Source of the DNA: Ancylostoma caninum
Taxonomy: Eukaryota > Nematoda > Chromadorea > Rhabditida > Ancylostomatidae
Assembly (NCBI GenBank): GCA_037903475.1
Contig: JBAJFG010000099.1
Span: forward strand, 62,001-126,000
Direction: 5' to 3'
Length of the DNA stretch: 64,000 nt
The position numbers and the translations under genes were made by a program. This document shows, piece by piece, positions 24,226 to 33,884 of the stretch (position 1 is the stretch's first letter; the number at the start of each line of letters is the position of its first letter). Below the pieces are notes generated by a model. It worked only from the letters and a program-made list of their open reading frames with translations, did not search any database and was not told the DNA's origin.

Positions 24226-25349
24226 TATTTTCTATTTATTTCTATTACAAATTTTTGAAATTTAATCTTTGTACACATAGCCACGCCAACATTCAAGTAC
24301 TTTAACCGCTCCCAAAAATCTATTTAGTGAGAATTTTTCCAGATGCTCCCAACACCTTCATATCATCTAAATTTGAGCCGAAAACATGATAGAACAACCT
24401 AGGCGGTTTTTCAAGAGAGAACAAGCGATGAGTAAGAAATGCAAAGCCCCGAAGGTAACAGGACGCGAACCACTGACACTGTGTATAAAGAACGAGCAAT
24501 TTACCTCTTCACCACAGAGCAACCCGACAATGCCTCATTGAACGTTCTAGATGACGCACCTAGCGAAAAATTCCCATGTTTTTATCATTTTTTAGTATTT
24601 TTCGCCAAGATACAAGCCAATAAGTAGTTGCTAAAGAAGGGGAGGCTTAATTTACCCATCTAAGCACGCAAAGCTTAGAATTTCTACATGAATACCAGAA
24701 ATGGACATAACTCATCACAGAGAGGAGTTTGGTCGATTTTGAAAACGGATTTGAAATCAGCGTCGCAAACTGCATGAGACCATATACAACTTGTAAAGAA
24801 TGGCCACACTGATGAAGTATCCTTCCCTTGCTAGTTCAATCATTATTTAATGGTTTATGTTGATGCAACTAATAGTGACGTTCACATCTGAGGTTGAGTG
24901 AATGCACTTATTTTATTAAGTCTGCGTCGAATTAATTGGTGCATGGTGTGTGTGGCTCCATAGCGGTAGGACGCGAAAACGCTGCGAACCTGTCAGAGTA
25001 TCGAGTAGGTCTTGCAGCCCGCACCACCTGCCGATATAGTTGACACAGCATGTTAAGAACCAATGCCCGCCCCCAAATCACTTTGGTTTTTTTCAATTGT
25101 TTGGATCTGTTCGGAAAGTGAAGGGGTAGCTCAGCAGCAGAGAGGCTGCGGCAGCAAGTAAGGAAAAATTTTGTCAATATGGCTGGACAGCACTACTATG
25201 AAAACTTCAGGTACTGCCCTGAGCGCAGCAATTCCATTCGAAAGCACTTTCTGGTGAAGAAGAGTAGAGCAAAGATTTTTTGCCTTACCACATCCTTCAG
25301 TGTCCTCCTGATAGCTTAGTTCATGCCCGAAAGACGGGTGTGGGTCATG
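24226..25349. other. no gene seen
   Basis: A minus frame at 24932-25177 and a plus frame at 24439-24627 lack splice sites and motifs. A tRNA-like start (gaaggggtagctcagcagca) at about 25120 does not fold into a full tRNA by eye. Confidence 0.35.
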
Positions 25350-25551
25350 GTGGGTCATGATGAGGCAAATGGGGCGGCGTCTTCCTGCCCTTTAGCGTTG
25401 ACTCGTCCGCGCTCACTTTCAAATTTGCATGGGCAACTATGGTGAAATCGCACGCGAATTAATGCGAGTAGGTCCTGAAGGGCGGGGCGAGGGTTCGAGT
25501 GAACCAATCGCAGAAACATTGCCCACCCACTTTTGCCTTATCATGACCCAC
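25350..25551. mobile_element. GTCATGATGAGGC MITE, copy 2
   Basis: Second copy of 21432-21635, with ends GTGGGTCATGATGAGGCAAA and (inverted) GTGGGTCATGATAAGGCAAAA. The element is entire. Confidence 0.7.
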
Positions 25552-25679
25552 ACCCCCGAGAGACGCATTCTAATTTTTCGCCAGTTGATAGCTCGAAGTC
25601 GGTGGTGTACTAAATGCAGTCCTCGAAAAAATAGACGGCTGCGGAAACGTGGCGGAACCTGAATGATGAATCGGAGAGA

Positions 25680-25770
25680 GCATGCTCAAAGTGAGGGGTC
25701 GAGTGGGTCCCGCCACGATTTTGATTCAGAATCGTGGCGGGACCCACTCGGCCCCTCACTTTGAGCATGC
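25680..25770. repeat. near-perfect 41-bp hairpin
   Basis: The left arm 25680-25720 and right arm 25730-25770 are complementary at 40 of 41 positions, with a 9-nt loop (ttgattcag). It begins GCATGCTCAAAGTGAGGGG. As RNA the one mismatch would be G-U on one strand. I see no coding frame. It could be a young foldback element or a structured transcript. Confidence 0.9.
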
Positions 25771-26849
25771 CGCGACGCTAAGAAACCATACGCGCAATCT
25801 TTTTGAGAAGGACTGTATGTGACCGCCGCTGCACCTACGTATCTCAGTAAAAATGCAACGACCTCAGTATGTGAAACAGGATGTAGTTGAGTGTTACTTC
25901 ATTCTTTACTGTGAATCTACTTACGTTATGGGTTACCTTAAGAGCTCCCTTTATCGCCTCCTTCTAAACTAGTACGTATTTTAAATCTGTTGCAGTTCTT
26001 AAAGATTTTAGAGAAAAACTACGTGTACAAAGCGACCGTTTATTAGCTCAGCATTAACATTTAATGTTAGCATTAGCATTTAATGTTCACTCCTAAATCA
26101 TTTTTCTCCTTTTCCTTCCTTTGTGCTTCAAACATGCGTAAATATGTGAGTACAACATGCATGGCTAATGTGTTTCAGGCGAAATTCGATGACGCGCTCG
26201 ATTCAGAAGCTCACCGTTCAACGACGAGTTTTCAGACGTGTAAATTGTAGTATTCATTGCTGTGTTTATCAAGCATCTATGCGTGAAGAACTCTTGTATA
26301 TTAAAATAAATAACACCATTACTCCATTTCAACATCAGGAGAAAATTTATTGGCGTGTACCACGGAAAGGTTTTTTCAGTTTTCTGTTCCATAGACGTGA
26401 TTTCGCACCAACTTGTGTCGTCTCAATAGGAGAAATCTTTTCATTGTGTCACGAAAACTCACCGCACAGAACTCGGACCTCATGGAGAAAATCATGTACA
26501 TTTTACATCTACGACATTTACCGTGTACAAGCACCACGGAGCTCCCCGATCCGTACGCTGGGTCCAGCACGGTTCCTCCCGGGGGAAGCTGTGATTCCCA
26601 AAAGATCGAAAAGCAAAGGAGGCTTTGAACCCGATTCCAGAGCGAAGCCCCGAAAAAAATACTGCCTCAGAAAGCCGGAAAAAAGAAAATTTAGCAGGAG
26701 AACGGAAACATACTGAAGTGGCAAATTTTCTATCGCTACTACCCATTCTGGTCTTTCATTGTGAATTTGTAGAGCGTCATGCAAGTAAGTCTTCTAGCGA
26801 GGACAAGTAACGCTCACAGGTGGGCATAGATAGAGCGGTTCGAGGACAA
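25771..26849. other. long open frame, unsupported
   Basis: A 182-codon plus frame (26168-26716) overlaps open frames in two other registers and on the minus strand. It has no leader and no recognisable motif. A donor-like GCAA|gtaagt lies at about 26783 in another frame (LPILVFHCEFVERHA). I do not call a gene. Confidence 0.3.
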
Positions 26850-26911
26850 AAGAATACGAGCAGATATTCTACAGGCTTACAAGATACGAGCAGATATTCT
26901 ACAGGCTTACA
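26850..26911 (+). repeat. 31-bp tandem duplication
   Basis: 'atacgagcagatattctaca' plus 'ggcttacaa' occurs twice back to back with no visible difference, so it is recent. Confidence 0.9.
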
Positions 26912-26929
26912 ACGATGGCCTACGACGTA

Positions 26930-27135
26930 CAGTGGACGTCAATGGCGTTGACCCATTCGCGGTCTCGAGGAAGAGGTTGCGCAACCGCGCCGCGCGCCCA
27001 GCAACCGAGTTTCCTTGCTTCTGTTATACTATATCTGCTATCGGCTTTTCTACCCGATTTCAAGCACTTTCAACCAAATTGGGGAGAAAAGAGCCTAGAA
27101 GTATCATTCCGGCTGCAGACGACACCGATCTCTGC
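26930..27135 (+). mobile_element. CAGTGGACGTCAATGGCG MITE, right-truncated copy
   Basis: Starts TA-CAGTGGACGTCAATGGCG like the complete element at 41826-42129 and stays similar through 'gcaaccgcgccgcg', 'ttctacccgat' and 'gcagacgac', but the right inverted end is missing. The two overlapping frames here (106 and 122 codons) are repeat by-products. Confidence 0.65.
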
Positions 27136-28270
27136 CATTGCCGTCCAATGTATGTACAGTGCTCAGAGTACTTATTTGCATGGAGAACATCAGATTTCCC
27201 TCGTAGTACTGATTTCTTGCTCTTTTTTCTCCATCTTTCTCCGGCTGCATAGCGAGCCGGACCACGTACAAAAGCTAACATGAAAGAAAAACGTACATGC
27301 AACGTACATACATACAACATAAAGGGTCTATGACCCGCCCTGGCCAAGGAAAGCTACACCTCGGCGAAATCGGCTAGCGTGAAAACAGTAGTGTATTCGA
27401 CTGCAGTGCTCTTCACATCATTCTTTCTAGTCGACCTCTCCTGGATCTTAAGTTAGACTGAGCAGACTTGTTGATATAGCCAGGCTCTACCTCGATTATT
27501 ATTTGCTGGTTCGTTTCAAGAACTCCTCGACAACTCCTGCTCTTTCGAAATGAAATAGGCCTAAAGGCAGAGTCCAGCTCAGAAAACGATTTTACGGCAC
27601 ATGAGCGTGTGGGTGTGAGCTGTCGGGAATGATATGCGTGAAGGGACAAAAAGACGTCACGAACCCTATTTTTGAGGGGTCCTTTAGCTGGCAGTAGGAG
27701 GGTTCTCGGCGCTTGCAGAAAATGACCGATTCTTCATCACAAACTCAGACATTCGGGCGTTTGGAGCGCCGGCCCACACCGTTTCTCGCGGCATGGCAAC
27801 TGCGGGGCAAACGCAAAAGTGGGTGGAGTTGGCGCGCCTATTTCGCCGTTAGTAGCGCCTTATCCTGCATTTGACCTGCCGTGATCCTGCTACGGGATTA
27901 AGGCAGGTCATGTTCTTTTGCAACCGGGCACTACAAAAATAGTACAAAAATGAGTTCGCCGGGCACGTATGTGCTCGTTGCGCCAGCGTTCGCCGAGCCG
28001 GACATCTGCGGTGAGGCGGATTTTCCCATCCGCGCCGCGTCGGCACGCGACCGCATCTCATGCATCTTGTTCGGCCGAACGGTACACCGGACCACAGTTT
28101 CAACCGGGCCTCAGTTGGCCAGACAAGTCCCGTAGGGCTCGTCTAGCCTCCGCCATAGCAAAAACTAGACTAAGCTTTCAGCAGCCGTGTGCCGGCTTAT
28201 ATACACTTCGGTTGCCACGCGGCAAAGTAGAAAAAAAACAGGGTGCAGGTTAACCTCCATATCCCTTTCC
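27136..28270. other. no certain gene; small stem at 27870-27910
   Basis: GC-rich around 27750-28140, with overlapping open frames in three registers and no splice support. 'tgacctgcc' and 'ggcaggtca' (27869-27909) can pair into a short stem. Confidence 0.35.
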
Positions 28271-28550
28271 TCATGCTTGCCCAGCAGGTGACAAAATGAA
28301 AATCCAACACCTTGCCATTTCACGCATATTCTGCCATGGATCTGAATCTACCAACTGTCGCAAATGATCATTGTCTGCTCCAGAAGCGCATTCCGACCAT
28401 GTGGAAACGAAGTGGTTAGAGTCACCAACACGAGGGCGTCTAAACCAGTCTTGTGCAGTGCGTTCGGACACCGTACCTTCCGCAAGTACAGCGTTGATAC
28501 GGCGACTGGATGTGGCTGCTAATTCATCAGATTTGAACTCGAATACCAAA
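28271..28550 (-). pseudogene. mariner transposase N-terminal fragment
   Basis: The minus frame reads RINAVLAEGTVSERTAQDWF and then RRPRVGD, DNDHLRQLVDSDPWQNMREM. This is the paired helix-turn-helix DNA-binding region of mariner transposases ('A...I...FGEGTVSERTAQ.WF..FR.GD...GRP...d...L..lve.dP.....E'). About 92 codons remain. The catalytic domain is absent and no terminal repeats are visible. Confidence 0.8.
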
Positions 28551-29355
28551 AGGTCGCAAATCTACTGCTTCGAAAGTTCCATCTTTCTGCAAGAAGTTCT
28601 GCAGGAGTTTGGAGATAATGGTAACAATAAACTTGCACATACGTACCTGTGCTCATATATACAAAAGACAAGTTGCTCCTAACCCGCGTGGAGCTTGAAT
28701 AAGCATACATCTGAAAACCTCGAGAATTTTCCCTACAACTTAATACCTTACTTTTGTGAAAATAAACGATCGAATTTGTTGTGTTATTTTTAATCACACC
28801 ACTCTCTTTGGCATTCCTGATAGTACAATGTAAGTTCAAGTAGTATATATAGCCTTTAGTGGAAGCAACAAACGCTAATATAATAGCGAGAACTTGAGAG
28901 TTGGTAATACCGTGAAACATTGTAAAAAGATGCCACCTGGACCCCAAAGATGCCACTTGGAATCTATCTTTCGAAACAGTAGCGAAGATTGGAGTCAAGG
29001 AGAGCAGTTGAATAGTAGATTGCATAGACACCAGCTTTTTGATTGTTTTCCTGCAGACCTTTTTACGCGATATTAGCTGCATACATAGTGACAAGAAAAG
29101 AAATGGAATGGGCAACGTTTTGTAACACTATGACACTTTTGCGCTATCAAAATTCCATTTCTGTCGCTGTCTATCTACTTTAAATTCCATTAGAATCTTA
29201 TTAGATGTAGCCAATATATCATGCAAGGATCTGTATATAGGCGATAGGATAGGCATTATCCACACAAACTTGAGTCTGGTGTTCCGTTGAGTTCCGATTT
29301 TCGTTACTCTTCCAAAGCAAACAAGTGCGAGTGGCATCACTTACCGTATTTCAGA
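28551..29355. other. long minus frame, unsupported
   Basis: The longest frame of the window (198 codons, minus 29115-28519) runs through this stretch. It has no leader or family motif and overlaps the mariner fragment in another register. A frame of this length can occur by chance in 64 kb. Confidence 0.3.
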
Positions 29356-29448
29356 ATGAACGCCTTCAACTCTCTTCTTCTTCTCGCTGTTGTGTTCGCC
29401 TTCTTTACTTCAGTCGAAGGAAGGATCTGGGTGTGGGGCAGAAAATAA
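29356..29448 (+). CDS. secreted peptide precursor ending GRK (neuropeptide-like)
   Basis: A 30-codon gene. ATG lies one base after a perfect nematode acceptor (gtatttcag), as expected for a trans-spliced first exon. The product is a clear signal peptide (N-terminal MNAFNS, core LLLLAVVFAFF, likely cleavage after SVEG) followed by RIWVWGRK and TAA. Gly followed by basic residues is the classic amidation signal, so the mature product would be RIWVW-amide. AATAAA at about 29481-29486 could end the transcript. Such one-peptide precursors occur among nematode neuropeptide-like and antimicrobial-peptide genes. I do not recognise this exact peptide. The chance that leader, acceptor, amidation signal and polyA site all line up by accident is modest but not nil. 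Confidence 0.6.
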   Translation: MNAFNSLLLLAVVFAFFTSVEGRIWVWGRK

Positions 29449-30042
29449 CACTTCGGATTCGACCGTATCTACTCGCAAGAATAAAGTCTTTGCATCTGTT
29501 TTTTTTTGTGGTAGCAAAGTACAGGCTATTAAAAAATTGCCATTGATGCTGAGCCGCGAATCTGCGTTGATTTGAAATTTGGTCCCCCCCCCCTCCTCCT
29601 CCCAACAAAAAAAAAAGAGTAAACATATTCACTCCGCTTTCGGAACGACAATAGTTGAGTAGTTGTGCCTGCAATCTGCATTTCTTGCCTGCCTCCAAGA
29701 AAAGGGCACTACTCTTCGCGTCTTCTTATATCTTCGCAACTTTTAGGCTTCTTCCATCTTTTCCAACTGTGGAATGCCCAAAAGTTGATTCTTCTCAAAA
29801 CAAATCTAGCACTTTTTAGGATCAATGTTAACTCGGTTCATCACTGCCACATGATCTTTGAAGTGGGGCACTTTTCCCGTATCCTCCGAGAATTAAAGCC
29901 GTGTAGAGATGTTTCGATGGTTTTGACGTAGTTTATGAAGGGGAGCCATTTCCACTTAGCAATCTACATTTTATTCTCTCCGGTAAAACACACTATACAA
30001 CGGTAAAAAACACTATAAAGGGTGGCCGGAAACTACCATGCA
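29449..30042. repeat. short interspersed repeat at ~29650-29745
   Basis: The stretch 'gttgagtagttgtgcctgca' with 'atctgcatttcttgcctgcctc' recurs with variation at 41432-41540. Poly-C at 29584-29593. I see no gene in this gap. Confidence 0.5.
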
Positions 30043-30267
30043 CTAGAATTTTAATGCACTAAATAGGTCATCAACTACAAGGAGCTCAAATTTCTGTAGA
30101 ATTTCTGCTTCATCCGCACCTTTAGCAAGTATTTCTGCTCCAGTCTCCACTACTTGCCGGAAGCTTGCACCGTAAGAAGGTTCACCTGCGCTCCAAACGT
30201 CCGAATGTCTGAGAATGAGCTGTCGTTGCTGCGTGTTTACTGATATGGCACGACAAATTCGATGCAC
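30043..30267 (-). CDS. coding-like segment, unknown
   Basis: The minus frame reads RQLILRHSDVWSAGEPSYGA, then SFRQVVETGAEILAKGADEA and EILQKFELLVVDDLFSALKF, then stop. The composition is that of a folded protein, but I see no splice sites, no start and no family match. It could be the last exon of a gene or the end of an unrecognised transposase. Confidence 0.25.
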   Translation of the reverse strand: MHRICRAISVNTQQRQLILRHSDVWSAGEPSYGASFRQVVETGAEILAKGADEAEILQKFELLVVDDLFSALKF

Positions 30268-30330
30268 TCAAATTGCCGGCGGATCGTAACTGTCAACAGA
30301 ATCAAGGTTCACATATCTACGAAAGGGGCG

Positions 30331-31092
30331 AGCTGTTTATCCGCTGGGGGCGTGGCCTATTTCGGACTACCGGATAAACCGCTCTATAACCGGATAAACA
30401 GCTGCATCCTCGGATAAACAGCTGCATCCTCGGATAAACAGCTACGATGACGGAATAAGCTATTATAAGTCAGTTTTTCTCATTAAAAACAAAAAAGGAT
30501 GCATCCATCTGCTAAGGAATGACCAGCACATTTAATACCTACTATTGTATGAGATAGTGTGTCTCTTGTGAATCTTGTGAAGTCAATCGACCCGAATTGC
30601 AATTAGGTCACAGTGATCAGGTAATATAGCCCGAAATAAGAGTTGCATTGGATGACTTCGCCGAAATTATCAATGAGGGCATGGTTACTCCGCGATCTGT
30701 TGAAACCTGCCCAAAGAAGACGCGCTATCGGAGGAAACTAAGTGAAAAAGCACTCATTTATTTTTAAAAACAAGTTTTCATTGAAGATATAGCCCATGTG
30801 AATAGGTTCTTTTCAATACATAGTATGCTGTTAAAACACTGAAACGTGCCAAAAGAAAAATTTCCTTCGAATTCTTTATGCTGGCCAGGTAAAACTCAAA
30901 AACGGTAATTCTTGAAAATCACATTAAAAAATGACACATTTTGGCTCGTGACCATATTCGGATAAACAGCTCCACAGTGTAGAAGTCTATCCGGATTTTT
31001 CGGATAAACAGTGCCACTACGTAGCTGTTTATCCGGAATGACCTTCTGACCTTTGCAGGTGTGAAGTGGCGGCACCCCTTTGGATAAACAGC
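30331..31092. mobile_element. element with repeated CGGATAAACAGCT ends
   Basis: Begins AGCTGTTTATCCGCTGGGGG and ends with its approximate inverse (CCCCTTTGGATAAACAGCT). The 12-13-bp motif (C)GGATAAACAGCT recurs near both ends in both orientations: about 30331 (inverted), 30371 (variant), 30391, 30411, 30431, 30957, 31001 (variant), 31022 (inverted) and 31081. Clusters of such sub-terminal motifs are typical transposase-binding sites in DNA transposons. It has no coding capacity. Confidence 0.7.
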
Positions 31093-31116
31093 TACACACT
31101 AGAGTTTTGACCGAAT

Positions 31117-31372
31117 CGAATAAAATTCGAATATTTATTCGAATGTTCGAATATTCGAAAATTCGAATATTCGAAAATTCGGAGGTTCCGAAAAATTCGA
31201 AAGTTCGAATATTCGAAAATTCGGTGGTCTCAAAAAATTCGAAAATTCGAATATTCGAAAATTCGATGGCCCTGCAATATTCGAAAGTTCGAATATTCGA
31301 AAATTCGAGGGTCCGGGATTATTCGAAAATTCGAATATTCGAAAATTTTAGGCCGAAAATTCGAATATTTGC
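31117..31372 (+). repeat. TTCGAATATTCG satellite, array 1
   Basis: About five units of roughly 50 bp. Each is made of AATTCGAATATTCGAAAATT palindromic cores separated by distinct spacers, in order 'gaggttccg', 'ggtggtctc', 'gatggccctg', 'gagggtccggg'. Frames through it (118 and 104 codons) are artefacts. Confidence 0.9.
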
Positions 31373-31444
31373 AATTGTTTTGCTTCGCAGCTGTTATTTC
31401 AGTTCCATTTTCTCGATGAAGAACCATTCCCATTGAAACTCCAG

Positions 31445-31759
31445 TCCAATTTCTCATTTCAATCTCAATTTTCCCAAAAACCTGCTCATATCTTTGCACG
31501 CATTCGAAAGTCACCAACTGCATTTGAAGGCTTTGAAACTGCAATCCTACGAGGTATACGACATTGGCGACGATGATCTCTCCGGTAAAACCTACGTATG
31601 TACTTTTCTAGGCACTTGAGAAACCAGCAGTTTCAACTAAACTTCCAATTATTCAAGCCTTTCCTCCAGAACTATGTAAGTGAAATGTAAACTATAATAT
31701 AAAATTTTACACAGCATTCCTCCTTATATTTAGCTGATTTCCGACTACTGCTTCGTTGA
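31445..31759 (+). CDS. possible 3' exons of a small gene (unknown)
   Basis: Exons 31445-31553, 31612-31675 and 31734-31759 join in phase. Borders are TACGAG|gtatac...ttttctag|GCA and CTAT|gtaagt...atatttag|CT. They read PISHFNLNFPKNLLISLHAF with ESHQLHLKALKLQSYE, then ALEKPAVSTKLPIIQAFPPE, then LSDFRLLLR and stop. The first acceptor (gaaactccag) is weak and no start is visible. Two more exon-like pieces follow at 31996-32018 and 32115-32194 (WKLIHEQ; EILKRKPSHFRGVSSTLRSF), also in phase with each other. The family is unknown. The segment sits between the two satellite arrays. Confidence 0.35.
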
Positions 31760-32428
31760 AACTCTTTCTAAGTGCATAACCGTCAGTAATGGAATTCGAA
31801 GCTCACACAAAATCTTGAGATCCTCTTATTAACCTTTCTGCCCAAACATACTCCGACTTCTTGTTATAGAAGTTCTGTTGGTTTTGTTATTCAACGTACA
31901 AGAATGCAATTGGACCCGATAAACAGAAGTAATAATGAGGAACGGGATAACACGCAGTGTTTTTTTTTATGTCGCTGACGCTTTTTTGTTGATAGCTGGA
32001 AACTCATTCATGAGCAAGGTAAGTGAACCACTGTACCCAACATTATTTTTACCGCGTCAAAACCTCTACCTCTACATTCACTACCATGGCTCGTTTTGTT
32101 AAACTACAACACAGAAATATTAAAGCGGAAGCCTTCTCACTTTCGAGGGGTTTCATCCACTTTACGATCCTTCACTGATGGTTACAGACCTCAAGTGAGA
32201 TATACGTTCTTAAGCTTAGGAATTTCAACCAGTTGCAATTCTAAAACGGATGAGGGACCAACTCCACAGCAGCACAAGCTTCTACTCATGGGAATGTTGT
32301 AAGAAATTCCAAAACGGCAGATGAAACTTACTACCCGAAAAGTTTCATGCCCGTTGTGATTGGCAAACATATCGTCTTGTTCGCCTACATACATGGGTAC
32401 AAAATGTTTTTACCAAATGGAATGTTAT

Positions 32429-32707
32429 TCGAATAAATATTCGAACATTCGAATATTCGAAAGTTCGAATATTCGAAAATTCGGGGGTCCCAAAAAATTC
32501 GAAAATTCGAATAATCGAAGATTCGATGGCTCCGCAATATTCGAAAGTTCGAATATTCGAAAATTCGAGGGTTCGGGTTTATTCGAAAATTCGAATGTTC
32601 GAAAATTCGATGGTTCGCAAAAATTCGGAAATTCGAATATTCGAAAATTCGGGGGCTCCCAAAAGTTCGAAAATTCGAACATTCGAATATTCGAAAAATA
32701 TTTTCGA
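32429..32707 (+). repeat. TTCGAATATTCG satellite, array 2
   Basis: Same orientation and same spacer order as array 1 ('gggggtcccaaa', 'gatggctccgcaat', 'gagggttcgggttt', then 'gatggttcgc', 'gggggctccc'). It is a direct repeat of array 1 about 1.3 kb away. Confidence 0.9.
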
Positions 32708-33239
32708 ATGTAAAACTCTACTACACACCCGTTTTTGGACCATTCGATATGAGTTCCACATCCCGTAAAGGCAGCACTCACCAAAATTCTCACTTCTGAA
32801 GTGAGTGGCTTACCATGTAGCCGGCCGCTGTACAATCACAACAGTAAGTTGAACACCGTGAATGGCAGCCTACCTGCGAAGATACTGCTGTGGACTCACT
32901 CATCCGCACTATAGACGCACATGAAATACCGCCATCATTTTCTGTGTCTTCCGTGTGTTTCACGCTATTTCATCGATGTCGATTTATTCATCGTCCCTAA
33001 AAAACCCCCTATGTACCACGAAGTCTCCAACCCAGAAATTTCCGTGGAAAATTAAAAATTTTAGCTGGCTCTGTCTTTAGGAACTATCGGCGAAGAGGCA
33101 CTGAAATTTTCGATCAGACATCAGCAATGACAAACGAAGAAGAACCTTGCTGCAGGAAGTTTCTTCTATAATTCTGTGCTTAACACTAGTATCCTTTTGT
33201 AAGTTGTTCAAAGTTGTCGAGACTTCAATATTAACCACG

Positions 33240-33741
33240 TTTTCAGGCAAGCTTTCGGCGCTATAACGCCACTATCAAGCCTTCAAAATACAATACATCG
33301 TTGAATCAGGAGGAGATCGAGAGACTGCATCAAAAGAACGCCTCACCCAACGGCCGTGGCAAGCAAATGAGGGGGGGGGGTTATTGGACAGTGATCTCTT
33401 ACGAGATCAACATCAGTGCTTCCAGTCGCTCTTCTTTGTTGTTAATCTCTGGTGTTCTTCTTCCTATCTCCACCGCTTCCATCAATTTTCTTTTCAAAGT
33501 ATTCGTTAAGAAGCGGTGGAGAACCGTGACCTCGAAATCTGGTGGGCGTTCTTGTGTATGGACGAGTGTGCAATGCCTGGAGGAACTGCTCGTGTGATAG
33601 GAGCTCGGACTGTGAAGTGCTCTGCGGTGCTCATCAAGGCGCTGATGGAGCGGTCGCATAGTTTCACCGACGTACTTTTGCCCACATCCTCGGCAGGTGA
33701 TCAAGTAGACAGTTCGCAGATTTCTGAGTCCTTACCTTATC
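33240..33741 (-). mobile_element. Penelope-like element, GIY-YIG endonuclease end
   Basis: The minus frame 33741-33399 reads LRTVYLITCRGCGQKYVGET, then MRPLHQRLDEHRRALHS, then ending NNKEERLEALMLIS and stop. 'VYLITC..CG..YVGET.R.L..R..EH' is the GIY-YIG nuclease of Penelope-like retroelements. The reverse transcriptase that should precede it is missing: a stop lies just upstream and unrelated repeats follow, so the copy is truncated. About 110-150 nt past the stop, the minus strand reads CTTGATAGT-GGCG-loop-CGCC-GAAA, reminiscent of the hammerhead-ribozyme motifs known in Penelope elements. Confidence 0.75.
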
Positions 33742-33884
33742 TATTTTCGAGTTTCACACTTCTCCTCATATTGGCGCGGCGATGTTAAGAGGTATCTGAG
33801 ATTCGGCGGTGGTTGAAAATCAACCGAAGTATACAATATAACCGAAGTGTAAATATTATAAAATAATAATAACAATAATATAAT

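Noticed and set aside
26168..26716. 182-codon plus-strand frame
   Set aside because: Overlapping open frames in three registers on both strands, no family features.
28519..29115. 198-codon minus-strand frame, the longest in the window
   Set aside because: No leader, motif or splice site; it overlaps a recognisable mariner fragment in another register, and this length is expected about once by chance.
31080..32835. Frames of 80-136 codons through the satellites (Asn/Arg/Ile/Phe repeats)
   Set aside because: Periodic translation of the TTCGAATATTCG satellite.
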